From NCBI GenBank assembly GCA_002633005.1, contig NMRA01000231.1:510122-574121 (forward strand): 64,000 bases of DNA, read 5' to 3'. This stretch comes from Phoronis australis (lineage: Eukaryota; Phoronida; Phoronidae). Position numbers and translations under genes: made by a program. This document shows positions 56,198-64,000 of this stretch, one piece after another; the stretch's first letter is position 1; each line of letters starts with the position of its first letter. The notes below the pieces were generated by a model that worked only from the letters and a program-made list of their open reading frames with translations, was not told the origin of the DNA and made no database searches.

Positions 56198-56994
56198 CCC
56201 TCCCAGCCGACGTTCACTGCCCCACCTTCAGCCTCCGATGCGACTACCACTTCGTCTTTTTCGGGTATTGACCCTTCTTCAAATAATTTGTACGTGTCAT
56301 TGCCTCTGGGGTTTCATGTCGACTCCAAAACTCGTCAACGCATCTTCAACAACGAGTTCATTGATTTTTCTTCTCTCCTTTCAGGTGAGCCATCCGCCTC
56401 CTCCACTCCCTCTGTCTCCATTTCGTTCACCGGTAACACTCCCGTCTTTTCCAGCTCCGCACGCCCAAAGGCCATCTCATCCATTCTGCAGTGGACCCAG
56501 GCCTTCAATATTTTCCAGTCCATCCTGGTCCAGAAGTTTCCACACGATGCCCCTAAGCTCCCAAAGTATTCCACCATATTTCATGACTGCAGCACACACT
56601 ACGGCCTTTCTGCAGCCTTGTTTTATGATACCCATTTCAGGAAATTTCGGTCTTCTTTCCCCTTCGAGTGGGACCACATCCACTGGACCTGTGGCGCCAA
56701 GTTTGTCTCAAGTTCAACAAGATCCAACGCCACCCAACCAACAGTCAGTCCTTTCGTCAGGGCTCATCCACCTCCACATTTTTTCGAGCTCCCCGTGCCC
56801 CAACCCCTAACCCCAACTGTTTCCCCAAAGGTATCTGCTGGAAGTTCAACGACCAGTCCTGCAACCTTTTCCTCTGCCGATACCAGCATTGTTGTGGCTT
56901 CTGCGGCGCCAACCATCCAGCGCAGCCATGCACCTCCAAAACCACCAACCCACATGCCAGGTATCCCAACACCCGTAAAAGTAAGCAAACTTAA
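56198..56994 (+). pseudogene. DIRS-like retrotransposon gag (frameshifted)
   Basis: The frame opens after 56197 without an ATG and runs through DPSSNNLYVSLPLGFHV to WDHIH near 56680. Meaning is then kept only after a shift to the next frame (LDLWRQVCLKFNK). That frame carries a zinc-binding cluster, GICWKFNDQSCN...CRYQHCCGFCGANHPAQPC, ending at 56994. The C-x-x-F-N ... C-R-x-x-H-x-C-x-x-C-x-x-x-H-x4-C cluster is typical of DIRS/Ngaro gag. The single shift may be a real mutation or an assembly error. The internal Pro/Ser-rich region is expected. Confidence 0.7.
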
Positions 56995-57560
56995 ACCTCT
57001 CCTTTCAGGTTATGACTTCCTCTCGACTACGGAGCTTATCAATGGTTTCTCTTTTGGTTTCAGACTCGGCGCCTCCCCGATATGTCACTCCAATCCCCCC
57101 ACCAACCACCCATCAGCTCTCCGTAATCCCGAAGTTACCTTTCAGAAAATACAGACTGACGTTCTGCTGGGTCGCTATGCCGGTCCCTTCCCATCCCCAC
57201 CATTCCCCCTTTTCTCTTCGTCACCCCTTGCCTTCATCCCTAAATCTCACCCTGACAGTTTTTGTCTCATTCATAACTTGTCATATCCATCTCGTCACTC
57301 TAACCCAGTAAACTCCCTCATAACCCCCGACATCAAGGACGCTTTTCGCATCGTACCGGTGCACCCTGACGACTACCACCTCTTAGGTCTCTCCTGGGCC
57401 AACAACTTCTACTACGACAGGTGCCTGCCATTTGGCTGTGCCTCCAGCTGCAACATCTTAGAAAAGGTCAGTTCTGGTTGAAGGTCGCCGGCGTTTCGCA
57501 CTACCTCGATGACTTCTTTTTCGTGGGCCCCCCCATCCTCGCCAACATGCTCCCGGGACC
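56980..57560 (+). pseudogene. DIRS-like reverse transcriptase, truncated
   Basis: The pol frame overlaps the end of gag and starts near KLKPLLSGYDF. It contains LAFIPKSHPDSFCLIHNLSYP near 57230, DIKDAFRIVPVHPDDYHLLGL near 57330-57395, and DRCLPFGCASSC near 57417, all characteristic of DIRS-type RT. A frameshift after 57470 precedes the catalytic block HYLDDFFFVG at 57498-57527. Sequence similarity ends at about 57.57 kb, so RNase H, methylase-like and tyrosine recombinase regions are gone. No split or inverted terminal repeats are visible. Confidence 0.85.
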
Positions 57561-57575
57561 TCGCCGCATTCATTC

Positions 57576-58759
57576 CAAATCGGTATCTTAACTTAAACAA
57601 GCAGTTTATACTAGAAATTGAGAGTGCACAATGAAAGCCGCTCAACTTACACTGAGTTGTCTGACAAAAATTCTTAGAAGACATAAAAAATAGTGTGGTG
57701 TACATGTACACGTATTTCACAAACAAACCACTAAATGATCCTTTCGAACAAAACTGCAACTTTTTACCATTTACAGAAATTCTCGCTGAAAAAAGATTTT
57801 TAAGAATGCTCATTCCTTGCGTACGTCCATCACGTCTGTTTTGATGCAAATTTCTCAGCATGTATGAGGGTACAGTAAGACAACAGTTGCTGCATGCTTT
57901 GGACGGGGTTTGTGCATTTTTCTTTATCAATGTAAGAATTACGAGAAAGCATTTGAACAAGGAGCTGATTTTTTAGTAGTTTAAAGCAACTCAATTGCAA
58001 AGCACGGGAAACTACATCGTAACTTGCATAGGAATCGTTAGATAGGCATATCCATTGTTCACTTCGTTTTTTCTTTCTTGTTAGACAGATAATGGTAAAC
58101 ATTTATCAGTAACCGGCTGATGTGCGGCCAATGTAAGATATCTGTGCGTCCTGTATTGTTGTATCCTAGCAAGACACAACAAAGGAAAACAATGGTAGCG
58201 TCTAATAGGCAATAGCCATGTGACGCGCTTAAGCCCGTTGCATGAATTTTAGAAGTTGCGACCTCCACACGATGCCATTTGACATGGCCCCTCGGATGAA
58301 TAATCAGTTCAACGAACATCGGGTGTTGCTACTGTAGATGGTTTAGGAATAAGTACATGGATGCGATCAATTCATGAGTCTGATGTCTAAACCGGTTATC
58401 ATGTATGGCGTCATTTTGATGACACGTTCAAATAAAACCAAAATGTCAATTATTATCGGGTCATATTTACATATCACTTTGGATAGATAGACGCAATTAT
58501 TACGTGGCTGTGGACCAAGTCAATCTCAACCCTTCTGAACACCACACGGGCAATACACGACATTGATGACGGCCAATCATTAACCCAAAACACATAATTT
58601 GTAAAAGCTCCATTTGCTAAAATGCCTCCTCATTACTTAAAGGGCAAAAATTCAGGACTTGCAACTTTTTCGAATATGATGTGATTGTGCATTTTTATTC
58701 CTGTCCGATGATCTAAGCCGCCCCCGTAATAGTGACTGAGTCATCAATACTGAACACAC
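57576..58759. other. No recognised gene
   Basis: Flanking sequence after the DIRS truncation. Long minus-strand ORFs here have no motif and partly shadow the DIRS fragment. Confidence 0.4.
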
Positions 58760-58762
58760 TTA

Positions 58763-59936
58763 CAGCCGATTTCATAAAGGTGGTTTAAAGTTAAACCAGG
58801 TTTAAACTGGACTTAGACCAGGTTTAATGATAATCTGCATTTCATAAAGGTGGTTCAACTTCTAGACCAGTGGTCTTGTAAAACCTGGTTTAACTCCAGT
58901 TTAGACCTGGTCTAAGTCAGTTTTCATTTCACCAACGAGGTCTATATTCTTTAGACCTGTATTAAGATCTTAAACCATGTTTAACTTTAGACTTGGTCAG
59001 ACCCAGGTTTAACTGTTAAATATGTCAGACTTGCATGGTATAGGTACAACTGAACGATGCCGCGGTGTGCAATTACGACGCAGTTTTAGACCGAAAATGG
59101 ACTATTTTCATTATTCAGGTTTACTACGACACGAGATCAAACGTAGCAGGGGCGGATCCAGGATTTTTTAAAGGAGAAGGGACGGTCAAGTACTTTTTGG
59201 AAGGGGGGACCAAGTCAACAATTTGAAAATTATAGATTTGACATCATTAAAACCAAGGTAAAAAGGGGGCTCCGGACCCCTTGACCCCCCTGGATCCCCC
59301 TATGCGTAGACCAGTACGTGCTGGAGTGTGTCCTGCGGATTCCTCAGAATATGACTGGTCGAGCAGGGCGTCATCGTCGCAAGCCCTACGGATTTGACTT
59401 AAGACAGCATACTCTGGTTCTTCTGACTGCGTTCCACCTCCACTGTTCTCCGATTCAATGTTGCCGGGAAGGGGTCTTGCCCCCCCCTTTGGCCGAGAAA
59501 AATAAAAACTAAAATGACACGGAAATAAATTTGGGCATTTATCATGTGACATCTAATCATGAGCATGTTCTTTAATGTGTGTGCGTTGGGCACACAAATT
59601 ACATTTTTCCTCATGAGAAAAGCTTTTAGACCTTTGTCGTAAATGTCTGCACTGATTCTACTGGTGTATGCCATTCTATACCCACGTGATCAAGGTTTCA
59701 TTGAAACACTTCAATAGTTTCTTTGTTGGGTTTACCCACCTCGACACAGTTGGGTGCCTTTGATACTTTAAACCTGGTTCTACTGAACCAGCTCCCTGGT
59801 CTAGCAAAACCAGGCTTTCAGACTCTTACACCATGTTGGTGAAATGCACGTTAGGTCTAAAATTAGACCAGGTTTAGGAAGACCAGGTTTAAGTCTTAAG
59901 CCTGGTTTTGTTAAACCACCTTTATGAAATCGGCTG
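58763..59936. mobile_element. PIF/Harbinger-like TIR element (TTA target)
   Basis: The inverted ends CAGCCGATTTCATAAAGG (left) and CCTTTATGAAATCGGCTG (right) match perfectly for over 20 bp and are flanked by TTA at 58760-58762 and 59937-59939. Subterminal regions are full of CTGGTTTAAAC/GTTTAAACCAGG-type words. A TWA target duplication points to PIF/Harbinger. No transposase is identifiable. A related partial copy lies at 63187-63620. Confidence 0.8.
59147..59304. mobile_element. 158-bp MITE nested in the Harbinger-like element
   Basis: Flanked by CGTAG on both sides (59142-59146, 59305-59309). The ends CAGGGGCGGATCCAGG and, reversed, CATAGGGGGATCCAGG pair. The GGCGGATCCAG edge relates it to the hAT-like MITE at 41923. 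Confidence 0.7.
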
Positions 59937-60051
59937 TTAATGTTTCAAATTTATACATTAAACCGTTAATTTCGGATCCGAATGTTGAGTGGGCAACTGA
60001 CGTTCAATTCGGTCGGACAGAAACTTCTCGAGAGCTGCAAATCCCCGGCGT

Positions 60052-60827
60052 TGTCACGTTTTTCCCCGTGTGTGGGTGGGCACAGGTTATTACAGACCGG
60101 TGCTAATAGCTTTCGGTGCGAAGATTGACTGAAGACTGGTTCGAGTTAATCCTTTATTAATACCGACCGTACGTTCACAAGCCTATTCAAACAAAACGTC
60201 AGACGCAATGTCTGTTCTACGCTCCAGCCAGTGCTGCAAAGCCTTGACTTGTGATGAACTTCTGAGACACGTTCAGCAACTGTTACACTCGTCTATTCAA
60301 TAACCTGCTGTCTCTATAGCTGGCTCTCTATTGACTATCGCTGTAACTGCTGATTCTCTTCACTGCAACTCAACTGTAGTTCACCTGATTAAATTCCTTG
60401 AACTTACTTGATCTTCTCTTGAACTGACGTGATCTTCCTGGACTCAACTGACTTAATCTGACTAACACAAACCCGTGCTTGTGTATTTATAGCCTAATCC
60501 ATTGTTCTGGAACGTTTCATCAATTCAAGCACATTCTAGAACTTTCCTGAATCTACCCAACCATTCTACAAACATATACTAGTCTCTAGAATATTCCCGA
60601 CTGCATTAATCACTGTCATGCTAGAGTCTTCTAGAAAGTTCCACACTATACTGCAGTAAACAAATTACATCATCACTGTTCTGACCTCAGTCTTCTAAAA
60701 AGTTCCACACTATTTTGTAGTAAACAAATTACATCATCACTGTACTTAACGCAGGGGTCATGCCAATCAAACAGAATAACAAAACAAAACAATACAACTA
60801 AAAAAACTGTCAGACCGTACCCTGACA
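60052..60827 (-). mobile_element. Solo LTR, copy 2 (heat-shock-element bearing)
   Basis: 776-bp relative of 15426-16130, with intact ends TGTCACG and TGACA. Flanks GGCGT and GTCGT are a 5-bp target duplication with one mismatch. On the minus strand: heat-shock-like sites, TATAAATA (60484-60491), then AATAAA near 60155-60160. It is longer than copy 1 because of a 64-bp tandem duplication in U3 (60626-60689 and 60690-60753). Confidence 0.8.
60505..60705. promoter_or_regulatory. Heat-shock-element cluster in solo LTR 2
   Basis: TTC/GAA pentamer arrays occur at 60505-60517 (two units plus an imperfect third), 60534-60551 (four perfect units), 60629-60641 (three perfect units) and 60693-60705 (a duplicated copy with one mismatch). 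They lie just upstream of the minus-strand TATA word. Confidence 0.65.
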
Positions 60828-60957
60828 GTCGTGTTATTTTTTCGTCTTAATGCGTCGTGGCATCGGTCGATGCGGCGTACGCAATACTTTCTTGAAGCCA
60901 AAAACGCGTTTACCGTTTACGCATACTAGGTCGCGTGTTCAATATTCGGAGGCTAGA

Positions 60958-61082
60958 GAATTCAAAAAAAAAAATATGTCAATGTTGAATAATTTTCTGA
61001 ACTTTGAGTAAAACGAAGGGGAATTCAAAAAAAAAATATGTCAATGTTGAATAATTTTCTGAACTTTGAGTAAAACGAAGGG
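60958..61082. repeat. 63-bp tandem duplication
   Basis: GAATTC, an A-run and TATGTCAATGTTG...AACGAAGGG occurs twice head to tail (60958-61020, 61021-61082), differing by one A. Confidence 0.9.
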
Positions 61083-61708
61083 GCAGCCTCATTATTTTAT
61101 GAGCACCCATTCGCTGCCGAGGTGGCGTAATATGTGTGGTGCTGTCGCGTGCTTCATAGTGAGACCTACATATACATGTACTAAGAATTCACAATGACGA
61201 GGTGAGAGTTTTTTTGTTTATTCGTTCCGTTAAAAGTACTTAATAGGGGAGAGGTAAGTCAGTGGCCAAGATCTTAACCTTTATTCCAGTCTTCAGTGTA
61301 GTGACATACATGTACATGTCTTGCAAAAAGCGAACCGAGGCCCATGCCTGGGTTTTTCTTCGTCTCCGGCGTAGCCTTACAAATACTAGCCCAAAGAGTC
61401 AGCTGTTCAAAACTTTCGGGTTTCCCGATTTAATCTTCATTTCGGCTTTAAGTCGTGAATCAGTCCTGCTGCGGAATATTATAGTCATAAACAGTAGACA
61501 GTCACCACATTTTTACAATTTGAGTTCAAATTGAATTGTACAGAAAGACAGATTTAAGTGTTCGGGGTTTCCCGATCAGACCAGGTGTTAATATTTATCT
61601 TGGTAAACCTTTTGCCACATAATCCCGCTGGGCACTTTGTTTTAATGGTTGAAATTTTCGAGGTATCAAATAACTTTGATCACGTCTAGAATCGCGTTCA
61701 TGTGTGAC
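61083..61708. other. No recognised gene
   Basis: The second half of the Ig domain begun at 61709-61868 would be expected at or below these coordinates, but I could not find it. Confidence 0.4.
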
Positions 61709-61868
61709 AATTTCCTGTTATTGTGAGTGTCGTACCAAATAATAGTCAGTGAAAATCCAAACCTGTCAGAAAGACCTAACTGGACTCGACCTTGCAGGCA
61801 TTCTTTGTTATGGACAAAAAAGCCCGTATATTGCACGTTCCTCAAAATTGATGGAAGCACCGGCAAAC
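61709..61868 (-). CDS. Candidate Ig-domain exon, first half
   Basis: The minus strand reads in from a GTGCAG acceptor in phase 1 and stays open to a weak GTCACA donor in phase 2 (160 bp), the same phase pattern as 8436-8574. The peptide begins LPVLPSILRNVQYTG, then has KECLQGRVQL and SLTIIWYDTHNNRK. It has a plausible B-strand Cys and a C-strand Trp 19 residues later. The polypyrimidine tract and donor are both weak, so the borders are tentative. It follows the 62.9-kb exon on the same strand. Confidence 0.4.
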
Positions 61869-62867
61869 CTGCACTGAGTTCACTAACGCAAGGACTTCGT
61901 TCAAAAGCAAGACTTCGCAAAACCACATGAGATGTTGCAATGGATTTTAAATGAGAACGCGTGATTTTGGCTAGATTTTTGCGAGGTCTTAGCTTTGCCT
62001 AACACTACCTTGTTGAAGCGACGTGTTGAAAACTGGTAGTGGAGAACACTGATGTGTCAAACTGGCTCCCAAGTATATTCGAACGTTGTTTTTTTCTGTT
62101 TTACAGGCACGGGTTACTACGAAAAATCAACCCAAGAGTGGAAATGCCTTTTTGTAAATATTTTTTGTAAAACCTCGATCATTGGTTGAAAGCTTCGTCT
62201 TCTTTTATTGGGTCAAGGTTTTGGAACTTTACTGCCTACGAAGACTAATACCCCATGAACCCAACTGGGCATCATTTGAATATGCGTGCGATACAGGGTC
62301 TGGTACTGGATATGTTGAAAGAGTTGTGTGGTTGGACTCCATTTCCTGGAAGCCATCATCGTGTGAGACATGTGCTCCACAGAAGTATTCTAAATTCCAA
62401 GGCCACTGCGCTTCTCCTTGCCACATTATGTTTGCACAACAATCCAACTCCTTGCTCTATTGTGATGGGAACACACAGAGCTAATTTGATTGAGGACTTC
62501 GTTCAATACAGCTTAACACGAGAAACGTACATTCACAAATAAATCTGTACATATGAATTTGAGGTATGGTAATAAAGACATTGTGTGTATATACTTCGAC
62601 CATCACATTTGTATGCGGTGAGAAAACTTCAAAAACGGATGTTCGACAAAGAATGAAATGCAATAAACAAAAAATTGGATGACTATAGCAAATAATGCTT
62701 AAAAAGCATTGATAACACCACAGTTTTTAGATGATATTTTCATTTCCTAACTCAAGCGCGTATAACCTGGGCAACTTCCCATGTGTAGCGTAAACCCGGC
62801 TAAAGGAAATTCCCTTACACTACCTGGTACCCGTGCGAAGCTATTATTGTATGAACTTGGTACTCAC
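61869..62867. other. Probable intron between Ig exons
   Basis: Overlapping ORFs on both strands at 62182-62542 show no recognised domain. One of them could be an unrecognised exon. Confidence 0.4.
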
Positions 62868-63073
62868 AGACAATGAGGATTGTGAATTCAGCACACCCTT
62901 GTTGGACACCTTTGAAGTATGCACAGCACTTATATTTTCCGTTATGCTGAGGGCCAGCTCGATTGAACATCACATAATTTTTCGTCTTAAATGAGTTGTG
63001 CGGAAAATAGTCTTTGTCAGGTCTCACTTTTGTGTTTGGAAACGTCCATTTGTAATCGAAGTCTTGAGGTGGT
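62868..63073 (-). CDS. Ig-domain exon, second half (C to G strands)
   Basis: On the minus strand the acceptor TTAATATTTCAG precedes 63073 and a consensus GTGAGTACC donor follows 62868; the exon is 206 bp, phase 2 to phase 1. The peptide starts PPQDFDYKWTFPNTKV, with a Trp in the C strand, and continues to KTKNYVMFNRAG (E strand), GKYKCCAYFKG (F-strand Cys, doubled) and AEFTILI (G strand). This is a convincing half Ig domain. The first half must lie beyond 63073, possibly outside the window. Confidence 0.7.
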
Positions 63074-63186
63074 CTGAAATATTAAGTAAGGCTGAAAGTC
63101 CTAATCGTTGTTGTGCTGTAACGAACTTGTTGCAAGCTCAATAATAAACGAAACTACAAACTCAAGAAACTAATATCATATAGTTT

Positions 63187-63620
63187 GTTTAAAATTGAAC
63201 CTGGTTTAACTTAGACTTAGACCCAGTTTAAGGATTATACGCCTTTCAGTGGTCTAGTAAAGCCTGTAACAATAGGACCTCGATGAAAAACAAGATTTTG
63301 CAACATTACGTAAAAAACTGTCGCGTGAGAACACGTGTCATTGCCTACATGTTTCATGTAGGTAGGTCCAAGCATGTCTGAGCACAGACCGGGTTGAACT
63401 CCAGCAAAGACCCGGTCTACATTTTTCTTTCACCAACGAGGTCTATATCCCTAGATCTGCATTAAGATCTTAAACCAGGTTATAACTTAACACCTGGTCA
63501 GACCGGGGTTTCACATTAAACAAAAATGGCAGTCATAGGTGGGTGATATCGGATGGCTCAAGTGTGCAACAGAATGATGCAGCAGTGTGCGTCAAAGAGG
63601 TAATTTTAGAGCAAAGATGT
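63187..63620 (+). repeat. Partial copy of the Harbinger-like element
   Basis: CCTGGTTTAACTTAGAC, TCACCAACGAGGTCTATAT and AAGATCTTAAACCA blocks match 58900-59090 in order. No complete TIR pair is present. Confidence 0.7.
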
Positions 63621-64000
63621 TCACGTTCATGTTCACAACGTCACGAGCCCAAACACACAGTAGAACGATACGTGATGCAGGTTGTCCAAATAATCGATCA
63701 GGGCGTCATCGTGGCGCCACGGGTAGTCCGGGAGGCAGGGGCTGAACCTGGTTTTGCCGGATAAAGATTTAGTCTTTGTTGTTTAATGTAGCCTAGGGTT
63801 ACGTAACCATGATTTAGGGGGTGGGGGGTGGCGGTTTGCGACCCTTGAGCATTTTTTGAATATGCAAATTAAGGTCGCCATTATGAAAAATTCCTTTTTA
63901 CATATAGATTAGTTGCCAAAAAGTTGACCCTTCAATGTTCTTTACCTAAAAGTTTTCTTTTGATATGTTGTTAGGAGAACAAAATCAACTTAGTTGCACT
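63621..64000. other. Repeat continuation and no recognised gene
   Basis: A GCAGGGCGTCATCGT-like segment near 63700 resembles 59355-59375, just inside the right part of the Harbinger-like element, so the related copy may extend to about 63770. After that there is G-rich then AT-rich sequence with no gene. Confidence 0.4.

Noticed and set aside
57412-57960. 182-codon minus-strand ORF
   Set aside because: Partly the antisense of the DIRS-like RT; the rest has no recognisable motif.
61117-61190. GCCGAGGTGGCGTAA word like the start of a tRNA
   Set aside because: No B box at the proper distance and no acceptor-stem pairing.
62182-62542. Overlapping ORFs on both strands between Ig exons
   Set aside because: Cys- and Trp-containing but without Ig spacing or good splice borders.

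Overview
The window is eukaryotic, AT-rich genomic DNA from a metazoan, most likely a marine invertebrate; I cannot name the lineage. The evidence is spliced immunoglobulin-fold exons with GT/AG borders, very sparse coding sequence, many TACATGTA-type motifs, and a dense mix of animal transposon classes: APE-type LINEs, a Ty3/Gypsy element, a DIRS-like element, solo LTRs, TTAA-type and TTA-type TIR elements, hAT-like MITEs and possible Helitron-like repeats. There is a 662-base assembly gap at 31834-32495 and a single N at 41970.

Host genes. The only convincing host coding signal is a set of short immunoglobulin-domain exons, all on the minus strand: about 62.9-63.1 kb, 61.7-61.9 kb, 52.6-52.8 kb, 28.8-29.0 kb, 8.1-8.6 kb and 1.8-2.0 kb. 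Most begin in phase 1 or 2 and end in phase 1 or 2, the pattern of Ig domains split by an internal intron. They may be one very long cell-adhesion-like gene or several related genes. Weaker plus-strand candidates are a possible first exon with a consensus donor at 12.6 kb and a small ORF with a signal-like N-terminus at 9.9 kb.

Transposon layout. 3.4-7.1 kb is a decayed LINE with recognisable ORF1, endonuclease, RT and C-terminal zinc regions. It converges on the 3' end of a second, minus-strand LINE (7.1-8.0 kb). 14.9-20.6 kb is a repeat district: a tandem family, a solo LTR, and two ~1.2-1.5 kb repeats full of AGGTCA-type direct repeats. 25.0-27.4 kb holds GC-rich hairpins, a LINE RNase H fragment and other repeats. 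35.6-37.2 kb is a complete TTAA-flanked TIR element carrying a THAP-domain ORF and a broken P2X7-ballast-like ORF. A minus-strand Ty3/Gypsy element appears to be spread over 30.1-51.8 kb, broken by two insertions: a 3.1-kb TTAA element that lands inside the RT, and possibly a 14.2-kb segment bounded by inverted AACTTAAG-rich arrays. 56.2-57.6 kb is a DIRS-like fragment, 58.8-59.9 kb a PIF/Harbinger-like element with a smaller element inside it, and 60.1-60.8 kb a second solo LTR.

Most interesting signals. Three unrelated repeat families here carry dense arrays of what look like host transcription-factor sites: heat-shock elements in the U3 of two solo LTRs, CTCF-core-like motifs at every monomer of a ~153-bp/460-bp satellite-like repeat, and perfect DR1 nuclear-receptor half-site pairs in the 16-20 kb repeats. 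All are motif readings only, with no expression or binding evidence.
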